A stretch of DNA of 64,000 bases from Solirubrobacter deserti. GTDB taxonomy: Bacteria > Actinomycetota > Thermoleophilia > Solirubrobacterales > Solirubrobacteraceae. The notes under the pieces are model-generated. The model saw nothing but the letters and a program-made list of their open reading frames with translations. It had not been told where the DNA came from and searched no databases. The first letter of the stretch is position 1. Every line of letters starts with the position of its first letter. Below are positions 1-9,200 of this stretch, in pieces. Made by a program: the position numbers and the translations under genes. The stretch spans positions 124,001 to 188,000 of the forward strand of contig NZ_JAPCID010000005.1 of NCBI RefSeq assembly GCF_027587175.1, in the 5' to 3' direction.

Positions 1-82
1 GCATGGAAGTTCCTCCGGAGAAGCCGTGATAGGGACGCCGGATTGGCTACCCGTCGCTTGATCCGGTAAACGGCTCAGAAGT
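1..82. other. window edge, no gene seen
   Basis: This is the stretch downstream of the first response regulator. I see no open frame with a plausible start. It holds a weak inverted repeat (CCGGAT at 39-44 against ATCCGG at 61-66) and the 8-bp palindrome CTCCGGAG near position 14, neither of which I can assign. Confidence 0.4.
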
Positions 83-98
83 GCGGAGTCAGCTCCGC
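83..98 (-). terminator. hairpin overlapping the stop of the response regulator
   Basis: GCGGAG (83-88) and CTCCGC (93-98) form a perfect 6-bp stem with a 4-base loop that contains the TGA stop. There is no T tract. It could end transcription of the minus-strand regulator, but the position over the stop codon makes this uncertain. Confidence 0.35.
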
Positions 99-754
99 CC
101 ACTACCCGGCCGCACCAGCCCGGTCTCGTAGGCCATCACGACGGCCTGCACGCGGGAGGCGACGCCGAGCTTGGACAGCATGCGGGTGACGTGCGACTTG
201 ACCGTCGTCTCGCTCAAGAACAGCTCGCGCCCCATCTCGGCGTTCGACATCCCGCGGGCGAGCAGCCCGAGGATCTCGCGCTCACGCGGCGTCAGCCCGT
301 CCAGGCGGCCGCGCACCTCCGGGTCGAAGTCCGGCCGCGCGAGGAAGTGCTCGACCAGCCGCGTCGTGATCGCCGGATCGAGCAGCGACTCGCCGCCGGC
401 CACGGTGCGCACCGCCTCGGCCAGGCGCTCGCCGCTCGTCGACTTGAGCAAGAAGCCCGCGGCCCCGGCGCGCAACGCGCGGTAGACGTACTCGTCGCGG
501 TCGAAGGTGGTGATCACGAGGATGCGGGCGCGCGTGCCGGACGCCAGCAGCCGCTTGGTCGCCTCCAGCCCGTCCAGCCGCGGCATGCGGATGTCCATCA
601 ACACCACGTCCGGATGGGTGCGCAGGGTCTCGTCGACGGCCTCGACGCCGTCGGACGCCTCGGCCACGACCTCGATGTCGTCCTCGGCCTCGAGGATGGC
701 CCGCAGGCCGCCGCGCAGGAGGGCCTGGTCATCGGCGATCAGGACCTTGATCAC
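89..754 (-). CDS. NarL/LuxR-family response regulator
   Basis: A 221-residue cytoplasmic DNA-binding response regulator. The receiver domain (about 1-118) has the acidic pair D8/D9, phospho-acceptor D54 in LMDIRMP, T82/T83 and K104 in FLLK. A LuxR-type helix-turn-helix follows (about 153-210, LTPREREILGLLARGMSNAE). I chose the GTG at 754 because the receiver begins there and the GTGA overlaps the TGA of the upstream kinase-like gene, indicating translational coupling. It closely resembles the regulator at 20878-21546, so the two are paralogues. Its immediate partner looks catalytically dead, so its real phosphate donor may be one of the divergent kinases. DNA targets are unknown. Confidence 0.9.
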   Translation of the reverse strand: MIKVLIADDQALLRGGLRAILEAEDDIEVVAEASDGVEAVDETLRTHPDVVLMDIRMPRLDGLEATKRLLASGTRARILVITTFDRDEYVYRALRAGAAGFLLKSTSGERLAEAVRTVAGGESLLDPAITTRLVEHFLARPDFDPEVRGRLDGLTPREREILGLLARGMSNAEMGRELFLSETTVKSHVTRMLSKLGVASRVQAVVMAYETGLVRPGSGRS

Positions 755-1248
755 GCTTCGAGGGGCAGCTTGATCGCCCATCCGTCGGCGCCGCGGCGTC
801 GGACGCTCCCCGCGCACGGCCGCACGAACGCGCGCAGCGCGGCCTCGTCGCGCGCGTCGACCTCGCCCCGGCAGCGGATCTCGAGCCAGGCCTCGTCGAC
901 CGTGAACGTGAGCTCGGACCCGGCGAGCAGCTCGACGCAGCGGTACGCGCACAGGGCGACGCCGCCGGGCAGCGGCGTCACCACCCCGGGGACGTCGCTC
1001 GGCGCGGGAGCGAGCGCGAGCGGCGTGCCGTCGTCGAGCAGCCGCGCGAGCCGGCGCAGCTCGTCCATCGCCTCGGCGGTGAGCCCGCGGACGGCCTGGA
1101 TCGCGCGCGCCACGCCGGAGCTCGCGGCGTCGTCGAGCATCCGCTCGGCCACGGCGGCCTGGATCTGTATGGCAGCGATGCGGTGGGCGATCAGGTCGTT
1201 GAGGTCAGCCGCCAGTGAGAGTCGCGGACCGGAGGGAAGGCGCGTCAC
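751..1248 (-). CDS. degenerate HisKA_3-type histidine-kinase-like protein
   Basis: A small soluble protein that aligns with the dimerisation/phosphotransfer region of the neighbouring kinases, ending in the same ELRRLARLLDDG helix. Where they have RELHD it reads ADLND, so the phospho-acceptor His is Asn. The C-terminal part keeps only a trace of an HATPase fold (DGWAIKLPLEA) and lacks the N box and the DDGG motif. It is therefore unlikely to autophosphorylate; an adaptor or inhibitor role is inference. The GTG at 1248 is preferred because TAGCGT lies 8 nt upstream; a GTG at 1287 would add 13 residues. It overlaps the regulator by 4 bases (GTGA). Confidence 0.65.
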   Translation of the reverse strand: MTRLPSGPRLSLAADLNDLIAHRIAAIQIQAAVAERMLDDAASSGVARAIQAVRGLTAEAMDELRRLARLLDDGTPLALAPAPSDVPGVVTPLPGGVALCAYRCVELLAGSELTFTVDEAWLEIRCRGEVDARDEAALRAFVRPCAGSVRRRGADGWAIKLPLEA

Positions 1249-1256
1249 GGGTCCCG

Positions 1257-1262
1257 ACGCTA
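1257..1262 (-). promoter_or_regulatory. candidate leaderless -10 box
   Basis: TAGCGT on the minus strand ends 8 nt before the GTG at 1248, the spacing expected for a transcript starting at the start codon. No good -35 is seen. Confidence 0.4.
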
Positions 1263-1318
1263 GAGCACACAACCGTTGTCCACCCACACCAAAAGGTGGA
1301 TGTCAGGCCCTCTTTCGG

Positions 1319-3163
1319 ATGCCACACTCGCGCCTCGTGGCCGCTCCGCTGAAGCTTCCGATCCCCGTGGCCGCGGCTGCCCTGTTCGCGCTCAGCGTCC
1401 TCGAGCTGTGGCTGCGGCCGATCACCGACCCCGTGTGGGAGGTGATCGCGGTGCATGTCGTGCTCTTCGGCACGCTGCTCACGCTCCCCCGGGCGCCGGT
1501 CCTGGTGGCGTGGGTGCTGCTGGCCGAGGTGCTGGTCGCGCGCGGGCTCATCCTGGACCGGATCGGCATGACCGGCGGGTCGATGCTGTTCTTCGTCGCG
1601 ACGTTCTCCGCCGCGTCACTGGTGCCGACCCGCCAGGCCGGCTGGCTGGTGCTGCACGTCGTCGTCCAGACCGCGTGGCGCGTGAAGCTCGGCATCGCGC
1701 CGTTCGTGGCCATGTACAGCGACGTGCTGCTGATGCTGGCCGGGATCGGGGTCGGCGTGTTCCTGCAGCGGCGCCACGAGCGCCTGGGCGCGATCCGGCG
1801 CGAGCGCGACCGCCTAGTCGCCGCACTCGAGACCGGCCCCGGCGACGCCGCGACCGCGGAGCAGCTGCGCACCTGGAGCCTGCTCGAACACCGGATCGAG
1901 CCCGCGATCGACGCGCTGCCCGGCATGGTCGAGACCGCCCGCGCCGCACGCGATCCCGCGGACGCGCTGCACGCCGTCCGCGCCCGCGCGGCCGACGCGC
2001 TGGCCGAGATGCAGGCCACGATCCACGCGCTCGGCGACTCCGCGCCGCCCACGGCCACGCGGCCCGCACCGCCCGACGTGGGGCGCACGCGCTCGATCTC
2101 GCCGCTGCCCGTCGTGTGCGGGCTGCTGGTGATCGAGGCGGTGATCGAGATGTTCGTCGGCGGGCAGGTGAGCTACTTCGCACCCATCCTGGCGCTGCTG
2201 CCGTTGCTGGCGCCGCGGGCGCTGATCACGACGTCCGTGCTGGTCGGCGTGACGGCGATCGTGTGCTCGCTGGCGGGCGAGATCCCGGTCGCCGCGCGCG
2301 CGGCGGACTACTCGGCGATCATCACCGCCGTCGTCGCCGCGACCACCGCCAGCCTCCCGCGCGCGGTCCTGAGCCTCGTGCTCGTGACGACCGGGCTGCT
2401 CGTCGCGCAGGGCCTGGATCCCACGTTCGACTGGGCTACGCTGGCGTTCATCGGGACGGCGTTCGTGTATGTCGGACACTGGTTCTTCGGGCTGCGGCTG
2501 CGTGAGGTCGCGACCGAGCAGCAGCAGGTCGAGAGCGGCCTCGCCGAGATCGCGGACGCGCTCGCGCAGCTGGAGGCGCGTGCGGCCCGGGCCGAGCGGG
2601 TCCGCCTCGCGCGCGAGCTGCACGACCTCGTGGGCCACGCGCTGACCGCCGTAGCGATCCAGGCCGGGGTGGCGCAGGCGCGGCTCCGGAAAGGGCTCGC
2701 GCCGGAGTTCGAGCCGCTGGCGGCGGCCGCGCGCCAGGGCAGCGCCGAGCTGCGGCGGCTGGCGAACGTGCTCGGCGATGACACCGACATCACGGCCGAG
2801 CTGGCGCGGATCACTGACACGGCGCGCGCGACCGGCCAGCGGGTCCAGCTCGAGCTGGAGGAGCCGCCCGCCGAGCTGGACCCGCACGTGCGGCACACGC
2901 TCGTGGCCGTCGCCAGTGAGGCGCTCACCAACGCCGCCAAGCACGCCGCCGGCGCGACCGTCCGCGTGCGCCTCGACGCCCGCCCCGATCGCCTCGAGCT
3001 GGCCGTGGTCGACGACGGTGGCGACTGCCAGGCGCTGCCCAGCGGCGGGCGCGGGACGGAGTCGATGGCGGATCGCGTGCGCGAATGCGGCGGCACGTTC
3101 GTGAGCGGCCCGCGGCCGGAGGGCGGCTGGACGGTCCAGGCGCGGCTGCCGCTCACCGCCTGA
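1319..3163 (+). CDS. membrane sensor histidine kinase (HisKA_3 type), doubled membrane module
   Basis: About 614 residues in two repeats. The first half has a four-helix-like membrane region (about 10-150) followed by a coiled linker that resembles a dead phosphotransfer region (AVRARAADALAEMQATIHAL). The second half has another membrane region (about 260-400), then an intact phosphotransfer domain with H435 in RELHDLVGHALTAVAIQ, and an HATPase with N box (EALTNAAKHA), VVDDGG and a GRGTESMADR lid. It probably autophosphorylates and passes phosphate to a NarL-type regulator such as the one at 89-754. ATG 1319 is used; GTG 1337 is possible. The next gene is a tandem paralogue 3 bases downstream. 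Confidence 0.85.
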   Translation: MPHSRLVAAPLKLPIPVAAAALFALSVLELWLRPITDPVWEVIAVHVVLFGTLLTLPRAPVLVAWVLLAEVLVARGLILDRIGMTGGSMLFFVATFSAASLVPTRQAGWLVLHVVVQTAWRVKLGIAPFVAMYSDVLLMLAGIGVGVFLQRRHERLGAIRRERDRLVAALETGPGDAATAEQLRTWSLLEHRIEPAIDALPGMVETARAARDPADALHAVRARAADALAEMQATIHALGDSAPPTATRPAPPDVGRTRSISPLPVVCGLLVIEAVIEMFVGGQVSYFAPILALLPLLAPRALITTSVLVGVTAIVCSLAGEIPVAARAADYSAIITAVVAATTASLPRAVLSLVLVTTGLLVAQGLDPTFDWATLAFIGTAFVYVGHWFFGLRLREVATEQQQVESGLAEIADALAQLEARAARAERVRLARELHDLVGHALTAVAIQAGVAQARLRKGLAPEFEPLAAAARQGSAELRRLANVLGDDTDITAELARITDTARATGQRVQLELEEPPAELDPHVRHTLVAVASEALTNAAKHAAGATVRVRLDARPDRLELAVVDDGGDCQALPSGGRGTESMADRVRECGGTFVSGPRPEGGWTVQARLPLTA

Positions 3164-3166
3164 GGC

Positions 3167-5023
3167 ATGGTCAAGCTCCCGATCACGCGCGTCGCGGCGG
3201 TGCTGTTCGCGTTCAGCTTGATCGAGCTGACGCTGATGCCGCAGACGTCCCCGGCGCCGGCGGTGATCGCCGTGCACGTGGTCGTGCTGGCGACGTTCGC
3301 GGCGCTGCCACGGGCGCCGATCGCGGTCCTGGCGCTGATCCTGCTCGAGCTGATGCTGGTCAAGGAGCTGCGGATCAACGAGTGGGTGAGCGTGTCGCTG
3401 GCGCTGTTGACGCCGTTCGCCGGCTTCGCGGCCGCCGCGCTCGCCCCCGTCCGCCGCCTGCCCGTCGTCGTCCTGCTGCTCGCCGTGCACATGACGTGGC
3501 GCGCGACGCTGCCGAGCGCCGAGGTCGTCCTAATCGTGGTCAACTGCGGTCTGATCGCGGCGGCCGTCGCCACCGGCGCGATGGTCCGCGAGCGGCACCG
3601 GCGGCTGGTGCGCCTGGTGGCCGAGCGTGACGCGCTCGTGGCGGCGCTGGACGCGGGTCCGAGCGACGCCGGCACGGCGGAGCAGCTGCGGATGTGGAGC
3701 CTGATCGAGCAGCGGGTCGAGCCCGTGATCGCGGCGCTTCCGGAGCTGGTGGAGCGCGCCGCGCACGCGCCGGAGCCCGAGGCCGCCGCGCGGCTGGCCG
3801 CCGTCCGCGCGCAGGCCGCCGACGCGCTGGCCGAGATGCAGGAGACGGTCCGCTCGCTCGACGGCCCGCCGCCGCTCGTGCCCGCCGCGGTCGACGACAC
3901 CAGGCTGCGCCGGGTCCACGCGGGCGCCGCCGACCGCAGAGCTGTGCGGTTGCGCTCGGCCTCGCCGCTCGTGGTCGCGTGCGCGCTGCTCGCCGTGGCC
4001 GGACTCGTCGAGCTGGCGGTCGTCGACGGCGCGACGCCCTGGCCGCTGCTGCTGGCCGCGATCCCGCTGCTGGTCCCGCGCGCGCCGCTCGTCGCGTCCC
4101 TCGTCTTTGCCGGCGTGGCGATCGTGTGCTTCGCCTCCGGCGCGATCGCGCTGCTGGTCACCACGCCGGACTTCGCCGCCTCGCTCATGCTCGTCGTGCT
4201 GGGCGCGCACTGGTCACGGCGCGGGGCGCTGGGCGGGATGATCGTCGGGGGCGCGATGCTCGCCGCGTTCTGGCTCGACGCGGCGGGGGACTGGGAGGCG
4301 GTGTCGTACTTCTCGGCGGCGCTGCTGTACCTCGGCCACTGGATCGCGGGCGCGCTGTTGCACGACCTCGCGTCCGAGCAGCGCGCGGTCGGGATGACGC
4401 TCACCGAGGTGGCGAGCGCGCTCGACGCGCTGCGGGCGCGTGCCGTCCGGCGCGAGCGGGTGCGGCTCGCGCGCGAGCTGCACGACATGGTCGGCCACGC
4501 GCTGACCGCGGTCGCGATCCAGGCGGGTGTGGGGGAGGCGCGGCTCAAGCGCGGACTGCAGCCGACGTACGCGCCGCTGGCGGACGCGGCCCGCCAGGGC
4601 ACCGTCGAGCTGCGCCGCCTCGCGCAGGTGCTCGGCCACGAGGCCGACATCGCCGCCGAGCTCCGGCGCGTCACGGACACCGCACGGGCCACGGGACAGC
4701 GGGTCGAGCTCGACCTGGAGCCGCCGGAGCGCGAGCTCGCGCCGGCGGTCCGGCACACGGTCGTGTGCGTCGTCGCCGAGGCGCTCACCAACGCCGCCAA
4801 GCATGCGGCGGGAGCGACGGTCCGCGTGCGGGTGAAGGCGCGTGCGGACCGCCTCGAGCTCGCGGTCGTCGACGACGGCGGGGGCCATCACGAGCTGCCG
4901 AGCGGCGGCCACGGGATCGACTCGATGGCGGCTCGCGTGCACGCGTGCGGTGGCACGTTCGCGAGCGGTCCACGCCCCGGAGGGGGCTGGACCGTCCAGG
5001 CCGCGCTGCCACTTTCTGTGTAG
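3167..5023 (+). CDS. tandem paralogous membrane sensor histidine kinase
   Basis: 618 residues, collinear with the preceding kinase: two membrane regions separated by an inactive phosphotransfer-like linker, then the active domain with H439 in RELHDMVGHALTAVAIQ and an HATPase with EALTNAAKHA, VVDDGGG and GHGIDSMAAR. It starts 3 bases after its neighbour's stop, so the two are co-transcribed and arose by gene duplication. No response regulator follows on this strand; the nearest one is divergent. The N-terminal membrane segments differ most between the copies, consistent with different signals, but no ligand-binding domain is recognisable. Confidence 0.85.
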   Translation: MVKLPITRVAAVLFAFSLIELTLMPQTSPAPAVIAVHVVVLATFAALPRAPIAVLALILLELMLVKELRINEWVSVSLALLTPFAGFAAAALAPVRRLPVVVLLLAVHMTWRATLPSAEVVLIVVNCGLIAAAVATGAMVRERHRRLVRLVAERDALVAALDAGPSDAGTAEQLRMWSLIEQRVEPVIAALPELVERAAHAPEPEAAARLAAVRAQAADALAEMQETVRSLDGPPPLVPAAVDDTRLRRVHAGAADRRAVRLRSASPLVVACALLAVAGLVELAVVDGATPWPLLLAAIPLLVPRAPLVASLVFAGVAIVCFASGAIALLVTTPDFAASLMLVVLGAHWSRRGALGGMIVGGAMLAAFWLDAAGDWEAVSYFSAALLYLGHWIAGALLHDLASEQRAVGMTLTEVASALDALRARAVRRERVRLARELHDMVGHALTAVAIQAGVGEARLKRGLQPTYAPLADAARQGTVELRRLAQVLGHEADIAAELRRVTDTARATGQRVELDLEPPERELAPAVRHTVVCVVAEALTNAAKHAAGATVRVRVKARADRLELAVVDDGGGHHELPSGGHGIDSMAARVHACGGTFASGPRPGGGWTVQAALPLSV

Positions 5024-5080
5024 CGACGCACACCGCGCGGACGACGACGGTACCCCACTCGCCGACGGATAGTCAGCGGT

Positions 5081-6280
5081 ATGCGGTACCTCCCCATTGC
5101 AGTGCTCCTCGCCGGCCTCGCGATTCCCGCGACGGCTCAGGCCGACTCCATCTCCTTCATCAAGGGCAACGATGTCTGGCTCGCCGAGCCCGACGGCTCC
5201 AACGCCCGGCAGGTCACGCACTACGGGACCTACAAGGCCGCCTCGCAGGGCGACGACGGGACGCTCGTCGCCATCAGCGGCAGTCACATGTACCGGATCG
5301 ATCGCACCACGGGCGAGCAGTTGAACTCGATCAACATGCCGCTCGGCCCTGGCTGGTTCGGCCCCTGGGAACCGGCGGTGTCGCCCGACGGCACGAAGGT
5401 CGCGTACGAGATCCGCGACTTCAACGGGTATCCCGCCGTCGCCTACTCGAACACCGACGGCAGCATCCAGAGCCGTCCGCTGCACACGGGCTGGACCTGG
5501 CCGGCGTGGATCGACAACGAGTGGCTGCTGCACTCGGAGAAGCCGAACGCGCTCGCCAAGGACACGATCGTGCGCAAGGTCGGCTCGCCCAACAACGACG
5601 GCACCGTGTGGTTCACCCATCCGGGCCGCACGCCGCTGGCCGACGTGGACATCAAGGGCAACCTGTTCGCCGGCATCACCGACGAGCAGTTGCTGACGGT
5701 GTTCCGCTTCACGGGCCAGCCCGGAACGGGCGCGGTCGAGGGCTGCTTCCAGTACGAGCAGCCGAACGGCAAGTTCACCGGCCCGGCCTTCTCGCCCGAC
5801 GCGCGCTCGCTCGTGTGGGGCGAGGGCGACGGCATCTGGCGCGGTGAGATGCCCGATCTCAGCGGCGCCTGCGTGGCGCCGCCGAACGGCCGCCTGATCA
5901 TCCCGGGCGCGTACAACCCCGACTGGAGCCCCGCGCCCGTCGGCAGCGGCCCGGCGCCGCAGCCGCCCGCGCCGCAGCCGCCCGCGCCGCCCGCGCCCCC
6001 GGCTCCGGCCCCGAACGACGCCAAGCCGCTGACGATCTCCACCCCCAAGCAGAGCCTGAAGACCGCGCTCAAGAAGGGCCTGACCGTCAAGCTCGCCAAC
6101 GCGACGACCAAGACGAAGGTCACGGCGATCTACAAGAAGAAGACGGTCGCGTCCGGCACGGGGACGGGCACCGTCAAGCTGACGTTCACGCGCAAGGCCG
6201 CGCGTGACCTCAAGCGCAAGAAGCGCGTCACGCTCACGCTGAAGGCGGGCGCGGTCACTCAGACGATCACCCTCAAGTGA
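5081..6280 (+). CDS. secreted TolB/WD40-like beta-propeller protein
   Basis: 399 residues with a signal peptide ending near AQA (about residue 21). The body carries PD40/TolB-like blades (SISFIKGNDVWLAEPDG, AVSPDGTKVAYEI, AFSPDARSLVWGEGDGIWRGE), so it should fold as a beta-propeller outside the membrane. A Pro/Ala linker follows (about 290-313) and then a Lys-rich tail that recurs in other secreted proteins of this window. The partner is unknown; TolB-like propellers usually bind proteins or peptides. Its TGA overlaps the GTG of the next gene (GTGA), so the two are probably translated together. Confidence 0.75.
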   Translation: MRYLPIAVLLAGLAIPATAQADSISFIKGNDVWLAEPDGSNARQVTHYGTYKAASQGDDGTLVAISGSHMYRIDRTTGEQLNSINMPLGPGWFGPWEPAVSPDGTKVAYEIRDFNGYPAVAYSNTDGSIQSRPLHTGWTWPAWIDNEWLLHSEKPNALAKDTIVRKVGSPNNDGTVWFTHPGRTPLADVDIKGNLFAGITDEQLLTVFRFTGQPGTGAVEGCFQYEQPNGKFTGPAFSPDARSLVWGEGDGIWRGEMPDLSGACVAPPNGRLIIPGAYNPDWSPAPVGSGPAPQPPAPQPPAPPAPPAPAPNDAKPLTISTPKQSLKTALKKGLTVKLANATTKTKVTAIYKKKTVASGTGTGTVKLTFTRKAARDLKRKKRVTLTLKAGAVTQTITLK

Positions 6281-9200
6281 CCCGCGCGCTGCTGCTGGCG
6301 CTGACGGTGCTGGCGCTGTTCGCGCCGGCAGCAGCGGCCGACACCATCGTCGTCAACTGGGGCCTCGACGACCCCGACCACACCGACGGCACGGGCGTCT
6401 GCGAGACCGACGAGGGCAACGGCTTCTGCACGCTGCGGGCCGCGATCCAGACCGCGAACCGGACGGCGGGCAAGGACACGATCGCGTTCGATCTGGACCG
6501 GATCGCGGCGCGCATCAAGCCGCAGACCGCGCTTCCGCCCATCACGGAGGCCGTGCTGATCGACGGCTGGTCGGTGCCCGGGGCCAACCCGGAGTCCGGC
6601 ACGCCGATCGTCGAGATCGACGGCTCGGACGTGCCGATCACCGACCCGGGCAGCCACAGCGGCTCGATCCGGGTCGTCACCCCGTACGGGCTCGACGTCC
6701 GCGCGGCCAACTCGGAGATCCGCGGGCTCGCGATCCACGGCTTCCCGACGGTCCAGCTGGGCCTCGCGAACGCGGACTCCACAATCGTGCAGGGCAACTA
6801 CTTCGGGCTGGACTCGCTCGGCCGGGACACGGGCGCGATGGCGATCGTCGGCGTCTACGTCTACAACACGATCCAGGCCACGATCGGCGGCGCGACGGCC
6901 AAGACGCGCAACACCATCAGCGGCAACTGGACCGGGGTGCTGGTCACGGGCGGGCGCTCGGTCGCGAACCTCGTGCACGGCAACTTCCTGGGCTCCGACC
7001 CCTCAGGGCTGCGGGTGATCGGCAACGAGGCCAACGGCGTGCTCGTCACGTCCAACTTCGCCGTCGGCGCGGCCGTGAACACGCTCGTCGCGGGCAACCT
7101 GATCGTCGGCTCCGACAACGGCGTGCGCGTGATCAGCGCCACCGGGACGTCGGTGTTCAACAACTGGGTCGGCCTCACCGCCACCGGCCTCGGAACCGAC
7201 GCGATGGGCGAGCGCGCCGGCAACAACGTCGGCATCGACGTCCACGGCGCCTACGACACGCTCGTCGGCGGCGGCGACGAGGCCTGGGGCAACATCGTGG
7301 CCGGCAGCCGTGACGCCGGCGTCGCGGTCCGCTACGACTCCACCGACACGCGCGTGGAGGGCAACATCGTCGGCACCGACCCGACGGGCGGCGCCGGCGT
7401 CGACTACATGGGTCAGCCGCTGCGCAAGGCGAAGGCCGGCATCGCGGTCATCCCCGGCGGCAACGGCGAGCTGCCGAAGCGCACCGTCGTCGGCGGCGAG
7501 AAGCCCACGATGGGCAACCTCAGCTCCAACGCCGAGATCGGCGTGGCCGTGCTCGGGCCGGTGGAGGACGTCACGCTCCAGCGCAACCTCGTGGGCACCG
7601 ACCTGCCCGGCTTCAAGGCGGTCCCGAACGACATCGGCGTCGCCGTGGGAGAGGAGGACGACAACGAGTACGGGGACTCCCCGATCAACGTCCGCGTCGG
7701 CACGCCGGGGCACGGCAACGTGATCTCGGGCAACCAGCGCGCCGGCGTGATGCTGCGCCAGCGCAGCCACGAGATCCGCGTGCAGGGCAACAAGGTCGGG
7801 CCCGGCTACGACAACCGGCCGATCGGCAACGAGGAGGCCGGGATCCTGGTCGGCGGCACCGGCAACGTGGTCGAGGAGAACGTGGTCGCCGGCAACGGCG
7901 CCGGCATCGGCGCGGTCGAGAACGCGAGCGAAGCCGTGATCCGGGCCAACCAGGTCAAGGACAACCAGGACGTCGGCATCGCCGTCAAGAGCGTCGACGC
8001 GCAGGAGTTCCCGAGCCGGAACACGGTCGAGCACAACTTCGTGACCGGCAACGGCGGGCACGGGATCGACGTCGGCCAGAACGTCACGGAGACCGTCATC
8101 CGCGCCAACGCGGTCGGCCGCAACGACGGCTCCGGCGTGTACGTCTACGACGCGGACGACACCATCGTCGACGACAACGACGTCGACGAGAACGCCGACG
8201 ACGGCGTCGAGCTGCTGGCGGCCGAGCGCGTGCAGCTCACGCGCAACGCGATCGACGGCAACCAGGGCCACGGCGTGCACGTGGCCACCGACACCAAGGA
8301 GGTCGTGGTCGGCTGGGGGCTCGAAGAACAGCCGCTCGGCGGCTGCGTCGAGCGCTGCAATGTGATCGCGCGCAACGGCGGCGCGGGCGTGGCCGTACCC
8401 GGCGACGAGGAGCCCGTGACCGTGCGCGGCAACCAGTTCGTCGAGAACGACGGCATGGCGGTCGACATCGGGCGCAGCGGGCCGGACGCGCTCGACGCCA
8501 AGGACAACGACAAGGTGCTCAACACGGCCGCCGGCGTGCACGGCACCCGTGACCCGCAGACCGACGAGGTCGCGATCACCGGGCAGCTGCCGATCGGCTT
8601 CGACGACGACATGGTCGTCGACCTCTACGGCCTCACCGCCGAGCAGGCGACGGGCTCCGAACGGGCGCGCTCGGGCACGTTCATCGGCAGCGCGTTCCCG
8701 GACGAGCGCGGCAACTTCGTGCTGCGCACGCAGGAGCCCTACGCCACTTACATGGCGGTCGTGATCGACGACTTCGGGCGCACGTCCGAGAGCTCGCTCC
8801 AGTGCTCGGCCTACGAGGGCAACGCCGACGTGGACGAGGACGGCCTCTGCAACGACTGGGAGATGGAGGGCGTCGACTACGACGCCGACGGCAACGCCGA
8901 CCTGATGCTCGGCATGGGCGACCCGACCCAGCCGGACGTGTTCGTCGAGGTCGACTACACCGAGGGCGACTTCTGGGGCCTGGGCGGCGACGCCGCCCCG
9001 TCCTACCTCGCGCTGAGCATGGTCGAGGAGGCGTTCGCGGACGCGCCCAAGCCGATCCGGCTGCACCTCGAGCGCGACGAGGAGCTCGACGAGTTCGACG
9101 CGCCGCTGGAGGTGATGCAGCGCGGCCCGGAGCGGCACGACGACCTGCGCGACCTGCGCTACGGCAACGAGACCGAAGGCTGCGACGGGAGCTTCGGCTC

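Noticed and set aside
1286-1298. ACACCAAAAGGTG occurs here and again, inverted, near 18790
   Set aside because: The second copy is inside the end of a kinase coding region, and shared 13-mers are expected by chance in 64 kb.
191-1318. Long open frame upstream of the first plus-strand kinase
   Set aside because: It is antisense to the response regulator and its partner; translation is Arg/Ala-rich with no domain, as expected for a GC-rich shadow frame.
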